In this document: one piece after another, positions 33,511 through 42,411 of the stretch | Position numbering within the stretch: position 1 is the first letter of the stretch | Layout: each line of letters opens with the position of its first letter | Assembly (NCBI RefSeq): GCF_035117555.1 | Contig: NZ_JAYKPK010000010.1 | Location: 1 to 64,000, forward strand | Direction of reading: 5' to 3' | Source: Yoonia sp035117555 | GTDB taxonomy: Bacteria; Pseudomonadota; Alphaproteobacteria; Rhodobacterales; Rhodobacteraceae | Length of the DNA: 64,000 bases | Translations under genes and position numbers: made by a program | Notes under the pieces: model-generated | Databases searched by the model: none | What the model saw: the letters and a program-made list of their open reading frames with translations, nothing else | Told to the model about the DNA's origin: nothing

Positions 33511-33894
33511 TTATTCAGGTTTCCAGGAATCGTAATCCTTCCGCGCCACGGGCATCGTGCGACGGATCGACCCGGCTGGCGCATAGGCCGCCATCGTGCC
33601 GGTCAGGTTTGCCTGATGTGGTTTTTCCCAAGCCTTATGCACCAGCGCCAGCTCTGTCGGCGGCTGATCCCAAGTCCGGTGCAGCCAGCCATGCCAGTCG
33701 GGGCTGATGCGGGATGCTTCCATTTCGCCGTTGTAAATCACCCAGCGGCGGCTGTCATCAGCCGTGCGGTAATAGATATTGCCCTGCGCATCCTCACCCA
33801 CCTTGGTGCCTTTGCGGCTGGTCCAGAGCTGGGTGCCAAAGGTCTGCCCATCCCACCAGGTAAAGATACGTTTGAATGTATGACCAAGGCCCAT
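33511..33894 (-). CDS. NADH:ubiquinone oxidoreductase NDUFA12-family subunit
   Basis: 127 residues. TWWDGQTFGTQLWTSRKGTKVGEDAQGNIYYRT and RRWVIYNGEMEASRISPDWHGWLHRTWDQPP match the NDUFA12 (B17.2) accessory subunit of alphaproteobacterial complex I. Just upstream of the DUF2155 gene, seven bases apart, and probably co-transcribed. Confidence 0.92.
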   Translation of the reverse strand: MGLGHTFKRIFTWWDGQTFGTQLWTSRKGTKVGEDAQGNIYYRTADDSRRWVIYNGEMEASRISPDWHGWLHRTWDQPPTELALVHKAWEKPHQANLTGTMAAYAPAGSIRRTMPVARKDYDSWKPE

Positions 33895-34007
33895 GCTGCA
33901 TCTCCGGTAAAACTTGTGGGTTTCATGCCCTATCGCGCGCGAAAGGTCCAGAGCAGAGGCTGTGGCAAGCCCCGCTCGTTTTCAGGACACATGCCCCTCG
34001 CTTTGTT

Positions 34008-34034
34008 CGAAATACTCCCGCCGGAGGCTCCGAC
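34008..34034. repeat. CCGCCGGAGG dispersed repeat, copy 1
   Basis: AATACTCCCGCCGGAGGCTC, an intergenic copy between clpX and the NDUFA12 gene. The same core recurs at 42367, 55880, 60913 and 62020 in this window, always between genes and mostly downstream of coding ends. Confidence 0.7.
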
Positions 34035-34061
34035 AGATCGGAGGCCACCGGCAGCAGATCA

Positions 34062-35327
34062 TCATCCCGCAGTAGCGGATTCTTTCTTTTTCACATCGTC
34101 ATGGATCATCAAAGGCGCGACGTCGGAATTCACAGCCTCTTCATTCACCACAACTTCAGTGACCGTATCCATGCCGGGCAGATCGAACATCGTATCCAGC
34201 AGGATACCTTCCATGATCGAACGCAGGCCGCGTGCGCCGGTCTTGCGCTTGATCGCACGCTTGGCGATCGCGGTCAGAGCATCGTCAGTGAAGGTCAGCT
34301 TGGTGTTTTCCAGCTCGAACAGCCGCTGATATTGCTTGACCAGCGCGTTTTTCGGCTGGGTCAGAATGGTGATCAACGCATCTTCGTCCAGATCGGTCAG
34401 CGTGGCGATTACCGGCAGACGGCCGACGAATTCCGGGATCAGGCCGAATTTCAGCAGATCTTCGGGCTCCAGATCCTGAAACACCTCGCCGATACCGCGT
34501 TCTTCGACGTCCTTCACATCCGCGCCAAAGCCCATGCCAGAGCCTTTGCTGCGCTGCGAAATGATCTTGTCCAGACCGGCAAAAGCCCCGCCGCAGATGA
34601 ACAGGATATTGGTCGTATCGACCTGCAAGAATTCCTGCTGCGGATGTTTGCGCCCACCCTGTGGCGGCACGGAAGCGACAGTGCCTTCCATGATCTTCAG
34701 CAGGGCCTGCTGTACACCTTCACCCGAGACATCGCGGGTGATCGAGGGATTGTCGGACTTGCGGGTGATCTTGTCGACTTCATCGATGTAAACGATGCCG
34801 CGCTGCGCGCGTTCGACGTTATATTCCGATGCCTGCAACAATTTCAGAATGATGTTTTCGACATCTTCGCCGACATAGCCCGCTTCGGTCAGCGTCGTCG
34901 CATCGGCCATGGTGAACGGCACATCCAGAATGCGGGCCAGAGTCTGCGCCAGCAAAGTCTTGCCGCAGCCGGTCGGGCCGATCAGCATGATGTTGGATTT
35001 CGACAATTCGATATCGGATTTATCGGCGTGGTTCAGGCGCTTGTAATGGTTATGCACCGCGACCGACAGCACCCGCTTGGCATGCACCTGCCCGATGACG
35101 TAATCATCCAGCACCTTGCAGATTTCCAGCGGCGTTGGCACGCCTTCGCCGGATTTCAGGCCGGATGCTTTGGTTTCCTCGCGGATGATATCCATGCATA
35201 ATTCGACGCATTCATCACAGATGAATACGGTCGGACCTGCGATCAGCTTGCGCACCTCATGCTGGCTTTTGCCGCAGAAGCTACAGTAAAGCGTGTTTTT
35301 GCTGTCGTTTCCGGTCGTGGTCGCCAT
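34062..35327 (-). CDS. clpX: ClpX ATPase of the ClpXP protease
   Basis: 421 residues. N-terminal zinc finger cysteines 15, 18, 37 and 40, Walker A GPTGCGKT (117-124), Walker B VYIDEVDKI and the pore loop GYVGEDVE are all present. Unfolds proteins for ClpP in the cytoplasm. It is separated from clpP by 134 bases, same strand. Full length. Confidence 0.98.
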   Translation of the reverse strand: MATTTGNDSKNTLYCSFCGKSQHEVRKLIAGPTVFICDECVELCMDIIREETKASGLKSGEGVPTPLEICKVLDDYVIGQVHAKRVLSVAVHNHYKRLNHADKSDIELSKSNIMLIGPTGCGKTLLAQTLARILDVPFTMADATTLTEAGYVGEDVENIILKLLQASEYNVERAQRGIVYIDEVDKITRKSDNPSITRDVSGEGVQQALLKIMEGTVASVPPQGGRKHPQQEFLQVDTTNILFICGGAFAGLDKIISQRSKGSGMGFGADVKDVEERGIGEVFQDLEPEDLLKFGLIPEFVGRLPVIATLTDLDEDALITILTQPKNALVKQYQRLFELENTKLTFTDDALTAIAKRAIKRKTGARGLRSIMEGILLDTMFDLPGMDTVTEVVVNEEAVNSDVAPLMIHDDVKKKESATAG

Positions 35328-35460
35328 ATCAAACCTCTTGGCCTATCGGCCCGTCAAAACCTGTCGGGCTGCCTTGTAACAACACTAGGACAGCCCGCCC
35401 GGGTCCACAATGTCAAAATGACCACGGCTTTGGTCACTTTTTCAGTGGGAACCCATGTAT

Positions 35461-36081
35461 TTATTCGGTGGATTTTTCGCGGTTGACCACGATTTCGTCG
35501 ATCAGGCCCCAGTCCTTCGCCTCCTCCGGTGACATGAAATTGTCACGTTCCAACGCTGCTTCCACCTTTTTCAGCGGCTGGCCAGTATGGTGAACGTAGA
35601 TTTCGTTCAACCGGGTTTTCAGCTTTTGCGTCTCGGCGGCATGGATCATGATATCCGTCGCCTGCCCCTGATAGCCACCCGATGGCTGGTGCACCATGAT
35701 CCGGCTGTTGGGCAGCGAGAAGCGCATGCCGGGGTGACCTGCGGTCAACAGCAGCGACCCCATGGAGGCCGCCTGCCCGATGACCAGCGTGCTGACCTTG
35801 GGTTTGATATATTGCATCGTGTCATAGATCGACAGGCCAGAGGTGACGACACCGCCGGGGCTGTTGATATACATGCTGATTTCTTTCTTCGGATTTTCCG
35901 ATTCCAGATGCAGCAATTGCGCGACGACAAGCTGGCTCATCCCGTCATGGACGGGGCCGTTGACGAAGATGATCCGTTCCTTGAGCAGGCGCGAAAAGAT
36001 ATCGTAGGCGCGTTCACCGCGCGCGGTCTGTTCCACGACCATGGGAACAAGGTTCATATAGGTTGCGACGGGATCTTGCAT
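35461..36081 (-). CDS. clpP: ClpP proteolytic subunit
   Basis: 206 residues from the ATG at 36081, seven bases after GAGAGG; the ATG at 36087 is too close to that site. Triad Ser106 (AASMGS), His131 (MVHQPSGG) and Asp180 are intact. Forms the serine protease chamber served by ClpX, the next gene downstream. Confidence 0.97.
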   Translation of the reverse strand: MQDPVATYMNLVPMVVEQTARGERAYDIFSRLLKERIIFVNGPVHDGMSQLVVAQLLHLESENPKKEISMYINSPGGVVTSGLSIYDTMQYIKPKVSTLVIGQAASMGSLLLTAGHPGMRFSLPNSRIMVHQPSGGYQGQATDIMIHAAETQKLKTRLNEIYVHHTGQPLKKVEAALERDNFMSPEEAKDWGLIDEIVVNREKSTE

Positions 36082-36199
36082 GTTCATGCCTCTCTGCTGG
36101 ACGGATGTCCGACTTCATTCTTCCCCCTGACATTATGCGCGGGCGGCGGGGGCTTCAAGGGCTGGCGGGCGGAAGGTGGGTCTTGACCCACCCTCCTGG

Positions 36200-37300
36200 T
36201 TAACCGACGTGGAAGAGCGAGGCGAAAAGCCTTGGATCAAGGCTCTCTGCCGCAAAGGTCGGTCCTTCGGTCAGCACCGACACCGCATCATGGCTATGCA
36301 GGCTTTCCTGATGGCTGGCGATCACCCGGAAATCCGACACGCGCGGTTCCATCTGCAATTGTTCGGTGAACAGACGTGCGGCATCTTCGACAAAGATCGG
36401 ATTGGCGGCGTTCAGTTCTGCAAAAGCCTGTTCATCCTCGCGTTTGACCATCACCTGCGTTTCGGTCGGCACGGCGGCGCGTGCGCGGTCGATCAGATCC
36501 TCGAACCACAGGCAGGGGCCATCCTCGACCAGCACTGATATCCGCGCGACAGAGCGTTGCGAATGCGGTGTGGCCAATTGGCCGCGAAATTGCCGCGCAT
36601 GTTCGGAGAGTTCCAGCGAACAGGGACAGGTCGAGGAATAGACATAGTCCAGATGCACGATCTTTTTGCGCACACCCGCACTTTCCACCAGTTCCAGCGC
36701 GATATCGTAATATTGATAGCCTTGCAGCCCCGACCGCAGGCTTTGCACCTTCATCGGGAAACTGAACCGCATCTGGATACGCGCATCAAAGCTTTCGAGG
36801 TCCGATTTATAGGCATCCAGCGCGCGTTCGATCACCTCAAAACTAAAGGTTTCCTCGGCGTGTTTGTAGAATGTCCGCATGATGCGGGACATGTTGATGC
36901 CTTTCTTTTCCGCCTCCAGCGACACGGTGCCGGTGACGGATGTTTCCAGCGTCAGATCGCCGTTGTCGCGGGTGCGAAACCGGATCGGCAGGCGGAAATT
37001 GGAAATACCGACATGCTGGATCTGCTGTTTGGCGCCTTTGATCAGGCTGGACGGGCCGTTCTGCAGATCGGGCATTGTGGCTTTATATGCCTCATCCACC
37101 GCGAAATCCTCGGGGTAGGCGCGGGCCAAAGCCGGGTAATTCGACACTTCCTGCCCCGGAATCAGGCGTGATACCAAGGGGTCGAGTGTTGCCACCTCTT
37201 CCGGTGTCACGTCACCGGCCCATTGCCGCAAAAGGGCAAGGGCAGCCTCCGCCTCGGACCGGGTTGGCTGGCGGTCCATATCGCGCGCGTGAACATTCAT
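36200..37300 (-). CDS. folE2: GTP cyclohydrolase FolE2 (type IB)
   Basis: 366 residues from the ATG at 37300, after GAGGG; a longer start at 37408 is less likely. Metal-site cysteines in YSSTCPCSLELSEHARQFRGQL (225 and 227), TYKHAEE-like and THSQRSVARI motifs mark FolE2. Converts GTP to dihydroneopterin triphosphate for folate synthesis without depending on zinc. Lies downstream of metZ on the same strand. Confidence 0.94.
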   Translation of the reverse strand: MNVHARDMDRQPTRSEAEAALALLRQWAGDVTPEEVATLDPLVSRLIPGQEVSNYPALARAYPEDFAVDEAYKATMPDLQNGPSSLIKGAKQQIQHVGISNFRLPIRFRTRDNGDLTLETSVTGTVSLEAEKKGINMSRIMRTFYKHAEETFSFEVIERALDAYKSDLESFDARIQMRFSFPMKVQSLRSGLQGYQYYDIALELVESAGVRKKIVHLDYVYSSTCPCSLELSEHARQFRGQLATPHSQRSVARISVLVEDGPCLWFEDLIDRARAAVPTETQVMVKREDEQAFAELNAANPIFVEDAARLFTEQLQMEPRVSDFRVIASHQESLHSHDAVSVLTEGPTFAAESLDPRLFASLFHVG

Positions 37301-37517
37301 ATCGAGACCCTCTTGTGGTGCATCCGCCTGTCGTAGATGGCGCTGATCCGCCGCCTGTCCAGCGATGATATGGTAGATATGTGACAAATCGCGGCGCGGG
37401 TCGTTCATGAGGCAGGCTCCACGTCAGGCGCAATCCCAAGGATCACGGCGCCAATCTGCGGGAAATCGCAGTCTGGCGCCAGCAGTTTCGGGCAAAGCCT
37501 GCGGCGGCTTGCCGCGC

Positions 37518-38684
37518 TTAACCAATCGCTGCGCGCAGATCGGCCAGCAGATCATCGGCATCTTCCAGCCCGATGCTGAGCCGGATCAGACCGGGCGTGA
37601 TCCCCAAAACCTGTTTGACGTCATCGGGCAGCCGCTGATGCGTGGTGGTCGCAGGATGGGTGGCGATGGATTTGGCATCGCCCAGATTGTTGGAAATGAT
37701 GAAAATTTCCAGCTTGTTGAGCAGGGCAAAAGCCGCCTCTTTCGATCCGGCATCGATCGCCATGACTGTGCCGCCCGCGCCCATCTGCGCCATGGTCAGC
37801 GCATGTTGCGGATGGTCCGGCAGACCGGGATAAATCACCCGCACCTTGCCATCAGCGGCCAGCGCGCTGGCCAGATGCAGCGCCGATGCCGCCTGCGCGC
37901 GCACCCGCAGATCCATGGTTTCGATCCCCTTGACCATCAGCCAGGCGGTGAATGGCGACATCGACCCGCCAGTATGTTTCATGAAAGGTTCGATCACGCC
38001 GCGGATCACCTCACGCGAGCCAAGGATCACGCCACCCAAGGCGCGGCCCTGCCCGTCGATATGTTTGGTCGCGGAATAGACGATGACATCGGCGCCCAAA
38101 GCCGCCGCATCGGAAAACACCGGGGTTGAAAAGACGTTATCGACAACGACCATCGCACCCTGCGCATGGGCCAAATCAGAGACGGCTTTGATATCAATGA
38201 CTTCCAGCGTGGGGTTGGAGATGCTTTCAAAGAATACGACCTTGGTATCAGGCCGGATCGCAGCCTCCCAAGCGGCCAGATCGGTGCCGTCGACAAATGT
38301 CACCTCGACCCCGTAGCGGGTCAGCACCTCTTCCAGAATATAAAGACAGGAGCCGAACAAGGCGCGGGCAGAGACGACGTGATCGCCGGCTTTCAGCATC
38401 GACACCAGCGCACCATGCACGGCGGCCATACCCGATGCGGTGGCGAAACCATCCTCGGTCCCTTCTAACGCGGCGATCCGCGCCTCGAACATCGCGACGG
38501 TCGGGTTGCCGTAACGGGCATAGATGAATTCATCCGGGCCGGTCTTGATGAACCGCGCCTCGGCGGCCTCGGCCGTGTCATAGACGAAACCTTGGGTCAT
38601 GAAGATCGCTTCGCTGACCTCGCCATATTGGCTGCGGCGGATGCCTTCATGCACGGCTTTGGTGCGTTTGTTCCAATTTGTCAT
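37518..38684 (-). CDS. metZ: O-succinylhomoserine sulfhydrylase MetZ
   Basis: 388 residues from the ATG at 38684. PLP-binding SATKHIDGQGR (Lys207), YGNPTV, and the C-terminal LGDAKSIATHPATTTHQ are those of the Cys/Met metabolism family, MetZ branch. Makes homocysteine from O-succinylhomoserine and sulfide. Controlled by the SAM-II riboswitch and hairpin upstream. Confidence 0.95.
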   Translation of the reverse strand: MTNWNKRTKAVHEGIRRSQYGEVSEAIFMTQGFVYDTAEAAEARFIKTGPDEFIYARYGNPTVAMFEARIAALEGTEDGFATASGMAAVHGALVSMLKAGDHVVSARALFGSCLYILEEVLTRYGVEVTFVDGTDLAAWEAAIRPDTKVVFFESISNPTLEVIDIKAVSDLAHAQGAMVVVDNVFSTPVFSDAAALGADVIVYSATKHIDGQGRALGGVILGSREVIRGVIEPFMKHTGGSMSPFTAWLMVKGIETMDLRVRAQAASALHLASALAADGKVRVIYPGLPDHPQHALTMAQMGAGGTVMAIDAGSKEAAFALLNKLEIFIISNNLGDAKSIATHPATTTHQRLPDDVKQVLGITPGLIRLSIGLEDADDLLADLRAAIG

Positions 38685-38702
38685 ATTCTGCCCTCGCATA
38701 AC

Positions 38703-38733
38703 AAAAACCCCGACACCGGCAAAGGTATCGGGG
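38703..38733 (-). terminator. Intrinsic terminator between the riboswitch and metZ
   Basis: On the minus strand CCCCGATACC ... GGTGTCGGGG forms a ten-pair hairpin (one G-T) with a six-base loop, followed by TTTTTG. It is 15-20 bases downstream of the SAM-II pseudoknot and just before metZ, so SAM could act by ending transcription. Confidence 0.75.
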
Positions 38734-38747
38734 TGAAACCCGCAACC

Positions 38748-38805
38748 CTTTTTAGCAGTCTGTTTAACGTGGCCTGCAATCCGGAAAACAAATCACCACG
38801 AATTT
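38748..38805 (-). promoter_or_regulatory. SAM-II riboswitch upstream of metZ
   Basis: The minus strand reads TTCGTGGTGATTTG, then CCGGATTGCAGGCCACGTTA, then AACAGACTGCTAAAAAGG. This matches the SAM-II (metA RNA) consensus in order and spacing, including the pseudoknot strands CGTGGTGATTTG and GCCACGTTAAAC and the AAAAAGG end. The gene downstream is the methionine gene metZ, as in known examples. Confidence 0.9.
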
Positions 38806-38928
38806 CGGCTTAATCCCCGCCTGCGGGCGCGTCAAGCCAATGCGGGCGTCATCAAACCTTTATGCGCCTGTCACATGCCCGTGCCCGCCGCATGGCATCA
38901 GGGTGACAAAAGCAGGCAGGACAGGCAA

Positions 38929-39819
38929 ATGGCACTTATCGCAGTGACTGAAGACCGTGTTCCGACGCGGCAAAGATTGGCGCGCGCGCTGGCGGATCTG
39001 CCGCAAGGCGCGCCGGTTGTCATCATGCTGCATGGGCTGAAATATGATCCCGACCTGCCCTTGCGCGACCCCTTCCAACAGATCTTCGCCCTGCATCCGG
39101 CGAGCCAGAGCAAGCGCATCGTGTCATGGCCGCGCCGTCTAGGGCTGCGCGGGGCCAATGCGCTGGGGATCGGTTACGGTTGGCGGGCACGCGGCACGCT
39201 CTGGCAGGCGCATCGGCGGGCCGGGCGCACGGCGGCACCGCTGGCGCATCTGATCCGGCGGATCAAGGATGTCGACCCGGCGCGCCCCATCCATCTGATC
39301 GCCCATTCGCTGGGTGCGCGCGTTGCGCTGCATGCGGTGACGCTGCTGCCTGCGGCGTCAGTGAACCGGATCATCCTGATCACCGCTGCCGCCTTTGAAT
39401 GCGAATTGACAAGGGCCATGGCAAGCCCCGCCGGGCAGCAGGCCGAATTCATCAATATCCGCAGTCGCGCGAATACATTGTTCGATATCCTGCTGCGGCT
39501 GGCACTGCCGCATTGGGGCAAGACGCTTGGGCGCGGGCGTTTGCAGGCGCGCAACCTGCTGGATCTGTGCATCGACAACGGCCATTCCCGGCGCGTGTTG
39601 ACAAAGGCCGGTTTCGCCTTTGCCGAAAAAACCGCGCCGATCTGCCATTGGTCCGGCTATCTGCGCCGCGATGCCTGCGCGCTTTACCGTGCGATGCTGC
39701 ACCGGCCTGACACCACGCCTTTGCCCTATCTGCAAAACCTGCTGCGCAAACCGCAGGCGGGTTTTTTCAGCTTTCCGGGGTTTTCGGGTCCTCGATCAGG
39801 TATTTCTGCAAACCAATGA
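38929..39819 (+). CDS. Alpha/beta hydrolase
   Basis: 296 residues from the ATG at 38929. VVIMLHGLKYDPD (oxyanion strand), AHSLGARVALH (nucleophile Ser) and a C-terminal ICHWSGYLRRDACALYR histidine region fit a serine hydrolase with a YheT or lipase-like fold. The substrate is unknown. The 3' end overlaps the convergent yciB/ispZ gene by 53 bases. Confidence 0.8.
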   Translation: MALIAVTEDRVPTRQRLARALADLPQGAPVVIMLHGLKYDPDLPLRDPFQQIFALHPASQSKRIVSWPRRLGLRGANALGIGYGWRARGTLWQAHRRAGRTAAPLAHLIRRIKDVDPARPIHLIAHSLGARVALHAVTLLPAASVNRIILITAAAFECELTRAMASPAGQQAEFINIRSRANTLFDILLRLALPHWGKTLGRGRLQARNLLDLCIDNGHSRRVLTKAGFAFAEKTAPICHWSGYLRRDACALYRAMLHRPDTTPLPYLQNLLRKPQAGFFSFPGFSGPRSGISANQ

Positions 39820-40375
39820 TCTGAAACCACAAAAACGCGAATAAGGCGGCGGGAAAGGCAAAGGTTTCCAGCTTGACCCAGGTTTCGGTCGATTGGGTGC
39901 GCCAGATGATTTCATTGGCAATCGCCAAAACGGTAAAGATCATCGCCAGACGTTTGGTAAAGATCATCCAGCCTTCGCGCTGCATCGGCAGGAATTCTTC
40001 CATCACGAATTGCAGATAGCTTTGCCCGCGCAACAGCCCGATCCCCAAAAGCCCGGCCATCACGCCATAGACGATGGTGGTTTTCATCTTGAAAAACCGC
40101 TCATCGTTGAAATAGGCCGTCAGCCCACCGAAAAAGATCACCATGAAGGCGGTGAAGACCTGCATCCGGCTCAATTTGCCGGTCAGCGCCCAAAGGATGC
40201 CCATGGCCACCAAAAGGATCGGCACAAAGACGACAGCGGCGATAATGAACCCGGAATATTCCGTGCCACCAATCAGATAGGTGTCATCCTTGATCCGCAG
40301 ATAGATCAGGAAGAACGCCAGCGTCGGCCCCAGTTCCAGCACCTGTTTCAAGATCGGGTTGATGGTTTTGGTCAT
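39767..40375 (-). CDS. yciB: Inner-membrane septation protein A (YciB/IspZ)
   Basis: 202 residues with five membrane segments. LELGPTLAFFLIYL, FFGGLTAYFNDERFFKMKTT and WRTQSTETWVKLETFAFP are typical of the IspZ/YciB family, which affects cell-envelope and division. GGAG site precedes the ATG. Last gene of a stretch that follows the EamA and ftsY genes. Confidence 0.95.
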   Translation of the reverse strand: MTKTINPILKQVLELGPTLAFFLIYLRIKDDTYLIGGTEYSGFIIAAVVFVPILLVAMGILWALTGKLSRMQVFTAFMVIFFGGLTAYFNDERFFKMKTTIVYGVMAGLLGIGLLRGQSYLQFVMEEFLPMQREGWMIFTKRLAMIFTVLAIANEIIWRTQSTETWVKLETFAFPAALFAFLWFQIIGLQKYLIEDPKTPES

Positions 40376-40386
40376 TGCGGTCTCCT

Positions 40387-41220
40387 TCAGCCCCCCATTT
40401 CCACGATCACGGCGCCCAGCGCAACCAATGTCATCAGGATCAAGCGACGTGGCCCTACCTTTTCACGCAGGATGAACCAACCGATCAATGCGGCAAAAAC
40501 GGTGGAGGTTTCGCGCAGCACCGCCGCCTCGCCCACTTTGCCGACCATGGTGGCCAGCATGACACCGCCAAAACTGACCCAGGCGACCAGCGCGCCGATG
40601 ACCCCGCGCCACATCAAGGGCGTCAGCGTGGGTGGGTTCTCCATTCGGCGATAGCGCAGGAAGGCGATGATCGGGAAATCCAGCGCCGTGACAAAGAAGA
40701 ACCACGCAAGGAAGGTGAACGGGTCCGGCGATTGGCGGATGCCGAACGCATCATAAGTCGTATAGATCGCCACCAGCATCCCGCCGATCAGTGCCCAGAT
40801 CAACCCGGTCTGCATGGATTTGAGATCCAGCTTCTCCTCGCTGAGATTGCGCAACGCGAGCAGCAAAATACCCCCCGACAAAAACGCCACCCCCAGCCAT
40901 TGCATGGCGGAATAGCTTTCGCCGAAAAACATTGACGCCGCGATCACCGTGACCAAAGGCCCGGTGCCGCGCACCACCGGGTAAACGACTGTGAACGCTG
41001 CCTTTTCATAGGCCTTCGCCATCGCGACCTTATAGCCGAAATGGATCACCACAGCGCCCGCAAGGATCAGCGCCGTCGCCGCATTGGGCCAAGGCACAAG
41101 GAACAGTGCGATGGGCGCGGTGAAAATCACGAGCCACAGATCAATCGCACCGCGCGTCAACCAAGGATCATGGCGGCCTTTCTGCAAAGCGCCGAACACC
41201 GCATGGGCCAGCGCCGACAT
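40387..41220 (-). CDS. EamA-family (DMT) transporter
   Basis: 277 residues from the first ATG, with nine or ten membrane segments and two EamA repeats. The frame is open upstream as far as 41310, with no ATG, GTG or TTG; homologous proteins seem to begin with a few more residues of the first helix (here LATFLALMSALAHAVFG), so the true start may be a rare codon such as CTG, with GGAAGG upstream. Likely exports or imports a small metabolite; substrate unknown. Confidence 0.83.
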   Translation of the reverse strand: MSALAHAVFGALQKGRHDPWLTRGAIDLWLVIFTAPIALFLVPWPNAATALILAGAVVIHFGYKVAMAKAYEKAAFTVVYPVVRGTGPLVTVIAASMFFGESYSAMQWLGVAFLSGGILLLALRNLSEEKLDLKSMQTGLIWALIGGMLVAIYTTYDAFGIRQSPDPFTFLAWFFFVTALDFPIIAFLRYRRMENPPTLTPLMWRGVIGALVAWVSFGGVMLATMVGKVGEAAVLRETSTVFAALIGWFILREKVGPRRLILMTLVALGAVIVEMGG

Positions 41221-41300
41221 CAGCGCGAGAAATGTGGCCAGCCGCGCGCCTTCCGGCGTGCCAGCAATGCTGATCAGATAGGCGGCAAGGTCTGGCAGGG

Positions 41301-42281
41301 TTACAACTCCAGCCCGACCAAAGCGGCGGCGAATTCTTCGGGATCAAAAGGCGCGAGATCATCGATCTGCTCACCTACGCCAATCGCATGGATCGGCAGA
41401 CCGAATTTATCGGCCAAGGCGACCAGCACACCCCCTTTGGCCGTGCCATCCAATTTGGTCATCACCAGACCCGAGACGGCGGCCAGTTCCTGAAACACCT
41501 TCACTTGCTGCAAGGCATTCTGCCCTGTCGTCGCATCCAGCACCAGCAGCGTGTTATGCGGCGCATCGGGGTCTTTCTTGCGGATCACGCGGACGATCTT
41601 GGACAATTCCTCCATCAGATCGGCGCGGTTCTGCAGCCGCCCGGCAGTATCGATCATCAACAGATCAGCCCCATCCGCTTGTGCCTTGGTCATCGCGTCA
41701 AAGGCAAGGCTCGCCGGGTCCGACCCTTCGGGTGCGGTCAGTACTGGCACACCGGCGCGCTGCCCCCAGACCTGCAATTGTTCCACTGCTGCGGCACGGA
41801 ACGTATCCCCTGCCGCGATCACGACATTCTTGCCCGCTGCGCGAAACTGGCTGGCGAGCTTGCCGATCGTCGTTGTCTTGCCCGACCCGTTGACACCAAC
41901 AACCAGCACAACCTGCGGTTTCTTGGCGTAAATCGGCAAAGGCCGCGCTACGGGTTCCATGATCCGCACCACTTCGGCAGCCAGCAAGCGCTTGACCTCA
42001 TCGACGGACAAACGCTTGCCCAGATTGCCCTCGGCCAGATTGGCGGTGACACGCTGCGCGGTCTCCACCCCCATATCCGCGGCGATCAGCAGGTCTTCCA
42101 ATTCTTCCAGCATCGCATCGTCAAGCGCGCGGCGCTGCACATCGGCATCCGAAAACAACCGCCCGATCAGGCCGGGTTTCGGCGCAGGCTCCGGCGTTTC
42201 GGTGACAATCGCATCCAGCCCCGCATCGATCTTGGCCGAGGATTTGAACATCCTCTCTTTGAGCTTGCTAAAAAACGCCAT
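41301..42281 (-). CDS. ftsY: Signal recognition particle receptor FtsY
   Basis: 326 residues. GTPase P-loop GVNGSGKTT (129-137), DTFRAAAVEQL, DTAGRLQN and TKLDGTAKGG are the SRP-GTPase motifs; the acidic A domain is short, as in alphaproteobacteria. Docks ribosome-SRP complexes at the membrane. AAAGG precedes the ATG. Confidence 0.98.
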   Translation of the reverse strand: MAFFSKLKERMFKSSAKIDAGLDAIVTETPEPAPKPGLIGRLFSDADVQRRALDDAMLEELEDLLIAADMGVETAQRVTANLAEGNLGKRLSVDEVKRLLAAEVVRIMEPVARPLPIYAKKPQVVLVVGVNGSGKTTTIGKLASQFRAAGKNVVIAAGDTFRAAAVEQLQVWGQRAGVPVLTAPEGSDPASLAFDAMTKAQADGADLLMIDTAGRLQNRADLMEELSKIVRVIRKKDPDAPHNTLLVLDATTGQNALQQVKVFQELAAVSGLVMTKLDGTAKGGVLVALADKFGLPIHAIGVGEQIDDLAPFDPEEFAAALVGLEL

Positions 42282-42366
42282 GCGATCCGCCTTTCGTGAC
42301 TATCCCCAAAGACCTAGCCATTCCGCCAACAATTGAAAAGACCACACCCCATCATCGTCCGAGCAT

Positions 42367-42390
42367 AAATATCCACGCCGGAGGCGCGCG
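42367..42390. repeat. CCGCCGGAGG-type dispersed repeat, copy 2
   Basis: AAATATCCACGCCGGAGGCG (one-base variant of the core) between the formate dehydrogenase-like gene and ftsY, followed by a GCG-rich hairpin sequence. Confidence 0.6.
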
Positions 42391-42411
42391 TGCGGCAAAG
42401 CCGCATGCGCA

